Assembly: GCA_016744475.1 (NCBI GenBank) | Contig: JADGEH010000011.1 | Location: forward strand, 1-64,000 | DNA from: Thiotrichales bacterium | GTDB taxonomy: Bacteria; Pseudomonadota; Gammaproteobacteria; Beggiatoales; Beggiatoaceae | Reading direction: 5' to 3' | Length of the DNA: 64,000 nucleotides | In this document: positions 55,063 through 63,039 of the stretch, piece by piece | Layout: each line of letters begins with the position of its first letter | Numbering within the stretch: the stretch's first letter is position 1 | The notes under the pieces: generated by a model | The model's database searches: none | What the model was told of the DNA's origin: nothing | Seen by the model: only the letters and a program-made list of their open reading frames with translations | Made by a program: the position numbers and the translations under genes

Positions 55063-57168
55063 CTAAATCGTCAACGGTTCAACCGTGAGATCAATATAAG
55101 GTGATGAACCATTGGCTACGGGAGAGGGCATGGGACGGCCTTCAATAATATCTTCTTCACGAGTTTGTTGAGATTGATCACGATCTTGAGCCAGCCAACC
55201 AGGTTTTTTCGCATCTTTAAAGCCCCAAGCAAAACCGCCTGCATACAATAAGCTGGATTGCAAAGGCCCTAGACCTGCCAGCGGTACCAGCATCGCGTTG
55301 CTGAGTCCAAAGCCTAGCCAGAACAATAGATTGCCGCTGAGGCGTACTTGTAAATGCACCGCCATATCAAAGCTGTCGCGTAAGTGGGTGAGTTCATCGT
55401 TTAATAAGACGATTTGTGCGGTGTTGCGGGTGATTTCTGCGGCACTGGATAAGCAGACGGAGACATTGGCTTGTTTCATCGCAATGGCATCATTGACGCC
55501 GTCGCCAATAAAGCACACGCGGTGTCCTTGCTGTTGTAGATTGCGAATGAGTGCCGCTTTGTCTTGTGGTAAGACTTCGGCAAATACGCGCTGGATGCCC
55601 AAAGAATGCGCCAATCGTTCAGTAGGCGCGAGTTGATCGCCGGATACCACGGCAAAGTGTTTTAAGCCTCGATCACGTAGTTGTTGTAACACCTGGGGCA
55701 CTTCTTCGCGCAAACGTGGATATAACTCAATAACACCTTGGAGTTTTTTATCCACAGCAATGAAAATAAAGGTGTTGCCCACGGAGTCGTGCAGCAAGCG
55801 GTTAATGTGACTTGGCAAGTGATAATCGTCGGTCACTTCTTGGATAAAGCGCTGGCTACCGACGTGTACTGCATGACCTTGAATGCTGACTTGAATGCCA
55901 AAGCCAATGTTGTAATAACTATCATCCACTTCGGGCAATTCCAGCTTTTCTGCTTGTGCTTGTTTGATGATGGCGGTGGCGATGGGGTGTTGTAAATGCT
56001 GCTCTGCGGCGGCGGCCAAGCGCAATAATTGAGTCTGATGAATATCGCCACAACTCACCACCTGCGCCACTTCTGGCTCGGTATGTGTCAGCGTCCCGGT
56101 TTTGTCGAATAATACGGTGTCAATCCACGGCAGTTCTTCCAACACGCGCCCGTCTTTAATCAAAATGCCTTGTTCTGCCGCCCATTGCAGGTGTGTTGAG
56201 GTTTGCAAAGACAGCAAAGCACGCACCGTGTTAGTCGGCGCACTAAAAAGCAGTGCAGTAGCAGGGCTTAAACCAAAAAATAGCGCAGTTGCACCGCTGA
56301 CGGCTAATAGGGGTGCAGCCATATTGTCCGCCCAAGCTTCCCCTTTTAGCTGTAAATCGGTTTTGTAATCGCGGGTTTGTTCTAGCAGTTTGTTAAGTTG
56401 ATGGGCTTGACTATCTGCGCCGCTGTGGCTGGCTTTGACTTCAATCGTGCCGCCAATGAGCAGTGAGCCCGCCATCACTTGATCGCCCACAAAGCGCTCA
56501 ACGGGACTGGCTTCTCCGGTTAATGACTGTTGATCAATTAAAGCGCTGCCACGAGTGATGAAGCCATCAATGGGCAAAAATTCACCCATTTTGATCATCA
56601 CAATGTCGCCTTCGCACAACTCATCCAGCGGAATTTGCATTTCTATGCCGTCTTTCAGCACCCATATGTGCTCTGGGTGCTGAATAAACGCTTGGGTCAA
56701 ATGGGCTTTGGTGTTTTCTTTGCCCTCTTCCACCATGCGGCAACCCAAGTGATACACCCAGTTTTGTACAGCGGCGGCTAAATAACCGCCTGTGATCACG
56801 CATAAACCTGTGACTGCCAGACTTAAACCGTGATTATTAATGTTTTTTTCTTTGCGAAAATTGTCGCGGGCTAAATCCAACATAGGCGCTGCGGTATAAG
56901 TGATGAGTCCTAAATTAAGCAAGCTCAGCGGCGGATAAAAAATATACGCCACGGTAGTGGACATCAAAGCTGCGGTGCTGACACGGAAATGGTGTTTGTG
57001 TTCACTCAAAGAGACCACCGCCGTGTTTTGTTCTATAGCGTGCGCTGTCGTTTTAGGGGCATCCAAAGGGGCAGGTTGAGGATTGTGAGGATAACGATGT
57101 TTGAGTTCTTTATGGATGCGTGAGCCAATATATGCGCCCAAAACAATGCCTAAATTGATAAAAATCAT
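55063..57168 (-). CDS. P1B-type ATPase-like protein lacking the CPC motif
   Basis: The 701-residue P-type ATPase has the actuator loop LTGEASPVER, the phosphorylated Asp in DKTGTLT, the P1B-type HP dipeptide (LQHPIATAI) and the hinge GDGVNDAIAMKQA. In heavy-metal ATPases the sixth membrane helix carries CPC, CPH or SPC; here it reads SAPTNTVRALL, and there is no N-terminal CxxC metal domain, so the substrate is unclear. An N-terminal cytosolic segment (HKELKHRYPHNPQPAPLDAP) and a C-terminal acidic tail are extra. AGGA lies 8 bases before ATG. It is first in a three-gene same-strand set with a small membrane protein and the MamK-like gene. Confidence 0.88.
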   Translation of the reverse strand: MIFINLGIVLGAYIGSRIHKELKHRYPHNPQPAPLDAPKTTAHAIEQNTAVVSLSEHKHHFRVSTAALMSTTVAYIFYPPLSLLNLGLITYTAAPMLDLARDNFRKEKNINNHGLSLAVTGLCVITGGYLAAAVQNWVYHLGCRMVEEGKENTKAHLTQAFIQHPEHIWVLKDGIEMQIPLDELCEGDIVMIKMGEFLPIDGFITRGSALIDQQSLTGEASPVERFVGDQVMAGSLLIGGTIEVKASHSGADSQAHQLNKLLEQTRDYKTDLQLKGEAWADNMAAPLLAVSGATALFFGLSPATALLFSAPTNTVRALLSLQTSTHLQWAAEQGILIKDGRVLEELPWIDTVLFDKTGTLTHTEPEVAQVVSCGDIHQTQLLRLAAAAEQHLQHPIATAIIKQAQAEKLELPEVDDSYYNIGFGIQVSIQGHAVHVGSQRFIQEVTDDYHLPSHINRLLHDSVGNTFIFIAVDKKLQGVIELYPRLREEVPQVLQQLRDRGLKHFAVVSGDQLAPTERLAHSLGIQRVFAEVLPQDKAALIRNLQQQGHRVCFIGDGVNDAIAMKQANVSVCLSSAAEITRNTAQIVLLNDELTHLRDSFDMAVHLQVRLSGNLLFWLGFGLSNAMLVPLAGLGPLQSSLLYAGGFAWGFKDAKKPGWLAQDRDQSQQTREEDIIEGRPMPSPVANGSSPYIDLTVEPLTI

Positions 57169-57401
57169 GAGTGGTTCCTGCCTTCTGTCGTTCGATACAG
57201 CCCCGCATCCTGCGCCATCATAGAGATGAGCGTGTATACCCAGTGGTGTTACGCAGGGGCTGCGTAAGATAATGAAAACCAGTTTACCACTGCTCTAAGT
57301 GAGCGTCTTGCCTGTTTTTAAGGCGCATTTTGTAAATGTTACAAAATGAAATAAACAGTGATTTGGTGAGAATAATCAGTACTTGGGTAAACCCAAGCTT
57401 T
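57169..57401. other. Intergenic, no feature assigned
   Basis: No gene is recognised. It probably contains the promoter of the ATPase set, but I cannot place it. Confidence 0.35.
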
Positions 57402-58205
57402 TTATGTCATCGCAGTGAATTTTTTAATGCTGGGTTTAAACATAGAACGAGGATTTAATTTAGCGTTCAATGTTCTCCACATGGACGTTAGTTGTTCTGT
57501 CTGGCTCTTTTTCACTTCTATTACATATAAAAAACCATTTGGATTACTAGAAGGAAAATCATCTATCATTTCTAATACTTTAAATTCCCCCGCTACGTTT
57601 AATACATGACTGGCTTTATTGATTAACTCCAACATGGATTCAGGTTCAAATGTATGGAAATGTATGTTTATTTCATGGTGATTGGAAATACTTGTTTTAT
57701 AGGTGGCGACTAACTTGGCTTTTTCTTCATCCACTTGGTCTGGTGGCGTAGCAGGTGAATATTGATTCCAATCCACACCTAAGACAAAATCTTCAATATG
57801 TGTACCATCCGCTTGAGTGACCTTGTTTTTATAATCATCAATGATATGTTCAACAGTAGTTAAAGGACGCAAATGATCAAAAGTTTTTTTACGATGAGGT
57901 ACGACCATATAGATAATGCCGTTATGCTGTAAAACTCTGTACCATTCGAGAAAGGCCGTTAATGGGTTTGCCACATGTTCAATGACATGGGATGTCACCA
58001 CATAGGATAAAGAACAGTCTTTAAAGGGTAAATCACTACAATCACCATAATAATCAGCCAGCGTTTTTTCATTAGCATATTCATTAAAGCGATCAACATA
58101 AACAGGGCTTATATCTGGAATGGGGGTTTTAAAAGCACCAATTTCAACCCCTGTTTCTTTGCCTGTGTCTGTTAGGTATTTTTTAACAATCTCTTGATGT
58201 TCCAT
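57402..58205 (-). CDS. SAM-dependent methyltransferase (class I-like)
   Basis: The 267-residue protein contains a shortened Rossmann methyltransferase core. GVEIGAFKTPIPDISPVYVDRF stands for motif I and the acidic strand end, and FKDCSLSYVVTSHVIEHVANPLTAF gives the H-V-I-E-H signature of Methyltransf_11-type enzymes. YRVLQHNGIIYMVVPHRKKTFD is motif III. The C-terminal half adds an extra helical/strand region. Such proteins often act on sugars or lipids, but no glycan cluster is nearby and the substrate is unknown. It has a weak ribosome site and appears monocistronic. Confidence 0.82.
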   Translation of the reverse strand: MEHQEIVKKYLTDTGKETGVEIGAFKTPIPDISPVYVDRFNEYANEKTLADYYGDCSDLPFKDCSLSYVVTSHVIEHVANPLTAFLEWYRVLQHNGIIYMVVPHRKKTFDHLRPLTTVEHIIDDYKNKVTQADGTHIEDFVLGVDWNQYSPATPPDQVDEEKAKLVATYKTSISNHHEINIHFHTFEPESMLELINKASHVLNVAGEFKVLEMIDDFPSSNPNGFLYVIEVKKSQTEQLTSMWRTLNAKLNPRSMFKPSIKKFTAMT

Positions 58206-58746
58206 TCTGTGTGTCTTTTTTAACCTGTGATGAAAATGATAGGTCGTCGATAGCCAACTCGTATGATGTATCTAATTTTAGAGGTGAGATTCTGCACAAA
58301 ATCTCAACTTTGCCAAGTACCCTCTCAGTGGTTGACATAAATAGACTTGTTGCAAAATTGCTTTAAGTGGTGTCATTCCTAAGAAGTTGCCTGGACAAGC
58401 CTAATGAAAGTGATAGCGAGGTTAAGCTGGTTTGACGCGAATAGTCACAGCATTTTAAGCGGTATTATGTCTAAAAGCCTACAAAGTCTTGCTTTTTTTC
58501 TAGTTCTATCTCGGTGGCTGTGGTATTTTTGCGCACCAACTCCCCTTCAGAGCCTATACGAAAATGGGATAATCGGCTGCAAACCCGCCTTTTTGGTCAG
58601 GTTTTCCGCTTTTTATCAACAAATAGCCCGCTATTCACCTTAAAAAATCGAAAAATCTGTCTCAAAATGGCGCATTTTTGCTTCGATTTCCCATCTTCAT
58701 ATAGGCTCTCAAACTCACCTGACAGCTTATCTCTATCACTGATTTT
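58206..58746. other. Intergenic with IS-end debris and a MITE
   Basis: A TAGACTTGTTGCAAAA end (58344-58359) matches family B termini. The ~180 bases after it have no clear coding content. A family A MITE follows (58549-58709), and then malQ. Confidence 0.5.
58549..58709. mobile_element. MITE-like element, family A, copy 6
   Basis: This 161-bp copy has ends AGAGCCTATACGAA / TATAGGCTCT and TCA on both sides of the GAGCC...GGCTC boundaries, a candidate target duplication. It carries a few substitutions (TTCATATAGG) and lies 37 bases upstream of malQ. Confidence 0.85.
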
Positions 58747-60228
58747 ATGCACACTCTCAAACAACGTCGTGCCGGGATTCTCTTACATCCCACTTCTCTT
58801 CCTGGGCCCTTAGGTAGCGGTGACTTAGGACCGAATGCTTATTGGTTCGTGGATTTTCTACAAAACAGCGGCATCAGCGTTTGGCAAACCTTGCCTTTAG
58901 GAGTGCCGCATGGTGATTTATCCCCGTATCAATGTCAGTCCGTTCATGCGGGCAACCCGCGACTCATCAGCCTGGAATTATTGGTGGAGCGAGGATGGTT
59001 GCAAAACACTGAAATCCATTTAGGACAAACAGAAGATACGACTGAAGCTTGCCGTTCAGGTTTATTAGCCGAAGCCTTTACGCGCTTTAAGCTCCATGCA
59101 GATAGCACGGCTCAAAGTGAATATGATGATTTTCTTAGCCAAAATGCTTTTTGGTTAAAAGACTACGCGCTATTTCGAGCACTCAAAGACCAGCATCAAT
59201 ATAAGCCTTGGTGGGAGTGGGAATCCAAATACCGTGACCGTGAATACTCCGCATTAGTGTCGGCTAAACAACGTTTTGCCCCAGAAATTGCGCAATACAG
59301 CTTTGAGCAATTTTTGTTTTTCCAACAATGGTTGGCGTTGAAACAATATGCCAATGAACACCAAGTGTTAATGTTTGGTGATTTGCCTATTTTTGTCGCG
59401 GCAGACAGCGTGGATGTGTGGGCAGGTCGAGAAAATTTTCAGATGAATGAGCAAGGTCGTCCAAGTGTGGTGGCCGGGGTTCCACCGGACTATTTTTCTG
59501 CTACCGGACAATTGTGGGGCAATCCTCATTACCACTGGGAACATATGCAAAGTAATGGTTTTCAGTGGTGGCAAGAGCGCTTGTGTACGCAAGGGGTGTT
59601 GTTTGATGTCGTGCGCATTGATCACTTCCGAGGCTTTGAAGCCTATTGGGAAGTGCAAGCTGATGCGGAAAATGCGATGGATGGGCGCTGGGTGAAAGCA
59701 CCCGGTGAGGCTTTGTTTAAAACCTTAATGGAAAAAAACACGATTCCATTAGTGGCTGAAGATTTAGGCGTGATTACCGATGAAGTGACCGCATTGCGGG
59801 AACAATTCGGCATCCCTGGCATGAAAATTCTGCAATTTGCTTATGAAGGGGGCGGGGCTGAAAATCCTTATTTACCTCATCAACACGAGTCTAACTGCGT
59901 GGTGTACACCGGCACACATGATAACGACACCACTTTAGGCTGGTTTCGCAGCATGTCGCCCCAAGTGCAACAGCATGTCTGTGAATATCTGAACGCCAAT
60001 CCACACGACATGCCTTGGCCTATGATCCGAGCGGCCTTTGCTTCCGTAGCGAAATTGGCAATTGTGCCCATGCAAGATGTATTGGGTTATGGCAGCGAAC
60101 ACCGCATGAATATTCCTGGTGTGCCGACGGGTAATTGGCGCTGGCGTTTTACTTGGGAACAAGTACCGCACGGACTCGATAAAAAAATTCGGCATTTATT
60201 GGAATTGTATGGACGCTTGAGTGAATAG
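58747..60228 (+). CDS. malQ: 4-alpha-glucanotransferase (amylomaltase)
   Basis: MalQ transfers alpha-1,4-glucan segments between chains and processes maltodextrins or glycogen products. The 493-residue GH77 protein begins RRAGILLHPTSLPGPLGSGDLG, the diagnostic family opening. WQTLPLGVPHGDLSPYQ, the nucleophile region VRIDHFRGFEAYWEV, the acid/base AEDLGVITDEV and YTGTHDNDTTLGW complete the active site. It is followed by a convergent TetR gene. Its codon use is ordinary for the window, in contrast with glgB. No ribosome site is obvious; a MITE occupies the promoter area. Confidence 0.95.
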   Translation: MHTLKQRRAGILLHPTSLPGPLGSGDLGPNAYWFVDFLQNSGISVWQTLPLGVPHGDLSPYQCQSVHAGNPRLISLELLVERGWLQNTEIHLGQTEDTTEACRSGLLAEAFTRFKLHADSTAQSEYDDFLSQNAFWLKDYALFRALKDQHQYKPWWEWESKYRDREYSALVSAKQRFAPEIAQYSFEQFLFFQQWLALKQYANEHQVLMFGDLPIFVAADSVDVWAGRENFQMNEQGRPSVVAGVPPDYFSATGQLWGNPHYHWEHMQSNGFQWWQERLCTQGVLFDVVRIDHFRGFEAYWEVQADAENAMDGRWVKAPGEALFKTLMEKNTIPLVAEDLGVITDEVTALREQFGIPGMKILQFAYEGGGAENPYLPHQHESNCVVYTGTHDNDTTLGWFRSMSPQVQQHVCEYLNANPHDMPWPMIRAAFASVAKLAIVPMQDVLGYGSEHRMNIPGVPTGNWRWRFTWEQVPHGLDKKIRHLLELYGRLSE

Positions 60229-60259
60229 CTCAATGCTTATAGGCTCTAAACATCATGTT

Positions 60260-60874
60260 TTATAAAAAGCGCAGCCCCCGACCAATGCCTTTCATAATAT
60301 GTATTTCCATAAAATCCTGTATATCCTTTTGATTGCAAAAGGATAAGCGTTGTGCCAGTAATAAGCTGCTCAAACCATGCATACTGCTCCACACAAAAAT
60401 GGCTTGAGCTTGCACATCCTCACGTTTAACCACCCCCGCTTTTTGGCAGCGTTCTAAGATACTCAATAATTCCCCAAAGGCTAAATCTGCCGCTTCTCTT
60501 AAACTGGGGTGCGCATTGTTTAAAATGCCTGTTTGATGAAACATCAATTGATAACACGCCGAATTATCTAAGGCAAATTGCACATAAGCCTGTCCCATCG
60601 CTTTAAATTGCTCCAGCACTGGCTGTGTCGTATCACTGCTGGCTTTGTGCAATACGAAACGAAATTGCCGAAACCCCTGTTCTGCCACACAAGCTAATAA
60701 CTCGGCTTTGTCCGTGAAATGTCGATAGGCCGCACTGCGTGATACGCCTAAGCGCTCTCCCAAAGCTCTCAAACTGATGGCTGAGATACCATCGCTTTCT
60801 AGCATCTGCAAGCTTTCTGCTATCAGTGCAGCGCGTAAATCGCCATGATGATAAGTATGTGTTTTATCTGTCAT
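60260..60874 (-). CDS. TetR/AcrR-family transcriptional regulator
   Basis: This 204-residue regulator has an N-terminal DNA-binding domain: ALIAESLQMLESDGISAISLRALGERLGVSRSAAYRHF, with the helix-turn-helix around LRALGERLGVSRSAAYRHF. The ligand-binding region fits the WHG type (FVLHKASSDTTQPVLEQFKAMGQAYVQFALDNSACYQLMF). It is divergent from the DUF2141/oxidoreductase pair across 149 bases, the classic layout for local repression. The inducer is unknown. Confidence 0.92.
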   Translation of the reverse strand: MTDKTHTYHHGDLRAALIAESLQMLESDGISAISLRALGERLGVSRSAAYRHFTDKAELLACVAEQGFRQFRFVLHKASSDTTQPVLEQFKAMGQAYVQFALDNSACYQLMFHQTGILNNAHPSLREAADLAFGELLSILERCQKAGVVKREDVQAQAIFVWSSMHGLSSLLLAQRLSFCNQKDIQDFMEIHIMKGIGRGLRFL

Positions 60875-60964
60875 AAACTTATTTTAACTGAGATTTTGTC
60901 GATTGTTTTTAAATCTGACTCGGTAAAGCCCCAGACTCAAAAACAAATGCTCGTTAGCAGTATG

Positions 60965-60993
60965 TTGACAGCGATTACAAGCTTACCTACACT
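60965..60993 (+). promoter_or_regulatory. Sigma-70-type promoter for the DUF2141/oxidoreductase pair
   Basis: TTGACA (60965-60970) and TACACT (60988-60993) are separated by 17 bases, and the start ATG follows at 61024 with GAGG in the leader. A second TGTTGACA-like copy at 60997-61004 may be part of a TetR operator (direct repeat), which is inference. Confidence 0.5.
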
Positions 60994-61023
60994 GATGTTG
61001 ACATAGAATACATCGAGGCACTC

Positions 61024-61440
61024 ATGAGATTAAGCGCTTGGTTATTATGCAGTATTAGTCTGGGCACCACTAACAGCATGGCTGCGGATATTCATCTGTC
61101 TCTGACTGGGATGATGGACGCTCAAGGCTTTGTGCAAATTGGGGTTTTCGCCACCGCAGAGAATTTTCCTTATAGCGCAGCGCTGCACAGCCAACGCATC
61201 GCCGTCACTGAAACACCCATCACAATGAGCTTTAGTGGCTTAGCCACGGGGCGCTACGCGATAGCGGCTTACCATGATTCTAATAATAATCAGCAATTGG
61301 ATACGAACTTTTTCGGATTGCCGACGGAACGCTATGGTTTTTCGCAAAATGTTCGTGGTCTATTCGGGCCGCCAGATTTTGAGGCAGCGGCTTTTGAACT
61401 ACAAAAGCCTCATGAAAAACTCACTATTGACTTGGAGTGA
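61024..61440 (+). CDS. DUF2141 exported protein
   Basis: The 138-residue protein has a signal peptide (LSAWLLCSISLGTTNSMAA) and a single beta-sandwich DUF2141 domain. GFVQIGVFATAENFP and GLATGRYAIAAYHDSNNNQQLDTNFFGLPTERYGFSQNVRG show the diagnostic H-D-x-N-x-x-x-x-L-D...P-x-E-x-Y-G-F-S pattern. It is a periplasmic or outer-surface protein of unknown role, often found near carotenoid or retinoid-type oxidoreductases. Here it precedes such a gene by four bases and is translationally linked to it. Confidence 0.9.
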   Translation: MRLSAWLLCSISLGTTNSMAADIHLSLTGMMDAQGFVQIGVFATAENFPYSAALHSQRIAVTETPITMSFSGLATGRYAIAAYHDSNNNQQLDTNFFGLPTERYGFSQNVRGLFGPPDFEAAAFELQKPHEKLTIDLE

Positions 61441-61444
61441 TTCA

Positions 61445-63028
61445 ATGAAAACCGATAAAAATCAATATGATGTTATTGTAATAGGTTCTGGAATAGGCGG
61501 ACTTACTGCGGCGGCATTATTTGCCAAAACTCAAGGCAAACGGGTCTTATTGTTAGAAAAGCATAGCGTGGCAGGAGGATTAACCCACACTTTTAAACGT
61601 GCGGGAGGATACGAATGGGATGTCGGTTTGCATTATGTGGGGGGCTTGCGGAGACAAGATTTAGCACGACAAATCTTTGATTTTATTAGTGAAGGTCGTT
61701 TGCAATGGCAGGCAATGCCAGATGTCTTTGAACGCTTTGTGTATCCCGGTCTGCAATTTTCTGTCGTCAGTGATCCTCAACGCTATCAGACGGATTTAAT
61801 CGCAAGATTTCCGGCTGAAAAGTCTGCGATTCAGCAATATTTCCGACATATTCAGGCCGTGAACCAGTGGGCCATCCGGCATTTTTTGCAGTCCGTCAGC
61901 CCTGCGTGGATTCGTTATCCTTTGCAATTGACTAATTTAGTATCCCGACAACGGGCGTTACAAACCACACAAAGCTATTTAGATCAATATTTTAACAGCC
62001 CCGCTTTAAAAGCTTTACTGGTCTCGCAGTGGGGTGATTATGGCTTGCCGCCGGATCAAAGCGCTTTTGCGATACACGCCATGATTGTGGCGCATTACTG
62101 GTATGGCGCTTGGTATCCTAAAGGCGGTTCTAGCCAATTAGCCGCGAGCATTTTACCCACCATTCAAGCGGCGGGCGGGCAATGCTTAACACGCACTGCT
62201 GCAACACAGATTTTAGTAGAACAGCAACGTGCGATAGGGGTTGAAACACAGAGCAATGACAAACAAAAACGCAAACAACAGTATTATGCCCCGTTGATTA
62301 TTTCTAACGTCGGTGCTTATGAAACCTATACACAATGGCTTACGCCTTATGCCTCTCAAAAAAAGATACAACGATTAAAAAATTTGCATCAAAATGACAG
62401 TGCCGTGACTTTATACATTGGTTTTAAACGTAGTCCTGAATGTTTAGGTTTTAAAGGTGAGAATCATTGGTTGTATGAGAATTTCAAACATGAATCATCG
62501 ACCGAATATTTAATCAATGGCAAGGCCAATGGCTGCTACTTATCTTTTCCTTCCTTAAAGCATTCACATCATCAAAAACACACCGCAGAAATCATAGCCT
62601 TTGTCTCTTATGACATCTTTCAGAAATGGGAAGCACAAGCTTATCAACAACGCGATGAACACTACCAAGCCTTTAAAGAAAAAATCACCACTGCTTTATT
62701 GGCCTTAGTAGAAAAACATTACCCCGGCTTTGGTGCTTTAATTGAAACCACAGAATTATCCACACCCTTAAGCATGGCGCATTTCACTTCTCGGCATACA
62801 GGCAGTATGTATGGTATTCCTGCCACGCCTGAACGTTATCGCAGCCAAGATTTAAGCGCCAAAACACCCTTAGCCGGACTTTATTTATCCGGTTCAGATG
62901 TTTGTAGCTTAGGTATTGTGGGGGCTTTGATGGGAGGGATGGGCAGTGTGGTCGCAGCGGGACATGCCTTAACGTTGCCCTTGTTGATGCGCCAAATCAC
63001 GCATCAACACACATCATTAAAGCAATGA
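61445..63028 (+). CDS. CrtI/RetSat-type FAD-dependent oxidoreductase
   Basis: The protein has 527 residues from ATG 61445, with GGAG 7 bases upstream; the frame open back to 61274 overlaps the DUF2141 gene and was rejected. The N-terminal Rossmann motif VIVIGSGIGGLTAAALFAK binds FAD. KRVLLLEKHSVAGGLTHTFKRAGGYEWDVGLHYVGG is typical of phytoene desaturases and all-trans-retinol 13,14-reductases. The C-terminal LYLSGSDVCSLGIVGALMGGMGSV closes the FAD site. It should reduce or desaturate a polyene or related lipid; the substrate is unknown. Likely co-repressed with DUF2141 by the TetR protein. Confidence 0.9.
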   Translation: MKTDKNQYDVIVIGSGIGGLTAAALFAKTQGKRVLLLEKHSVAGGLTHTFKRAGGYEWDVGLHYVGGLRRQDLARQIFDFISEGRLQWQAMPDVFERFVYPGLQFSVVSDPQRYQTDLIARFPAEKSAIQQYFRHIQAVNQWAIRHFLQSVSPAWIRYPLQLTNLVSRQRALQTTQSYLDQYFNSPALKALLVSQWGDYGLPPDQSAFAIHAMIVAHYWYGAWYPKGGSSQLAASILPTIQAAGGQCLTRTAATQILVEQQRAIGVETQSNDKQKRKQQYYAPLIISNVGAYETYTQWLTPYASQKKIQRLKNLHQNDSAVTLYIGFKRSPECLGFKGENHWLYENFKHESSTEYLINGKANGCYLSFPSLKHSHHQKHTAEIIAFVSYDIFQKWEAQAYQQRDEHYQAFKEKITTALLALVEKHYPGFGALIETTELSTPLSMAHFTSRHTGSMYGIPATPERYRSQDLSAKTPLAGLYLSGSDVCSLGIVGALMGGMGSVVAAGHALTLPLLMRQITHQHTSLKQ

Positions 63029-63039
63029 TTTCAAAGCTA

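Noticed and set aside
58404-58643. Short frame reading into the MITE at 58549, and similar frames at 1486-1710, 27350-27595 and 39238-39444
   Set aside because: Their shared peptide ends (SLYENGIIGCK...) come from the MITE sequence itself.
61274-61444. Extended start for the CrtI/RetSat-type gene
   Set aside because: It overlaps DUF2141 by over 160 bases; ATG 61445 has a ribosome site and starts just before the FAD motif.
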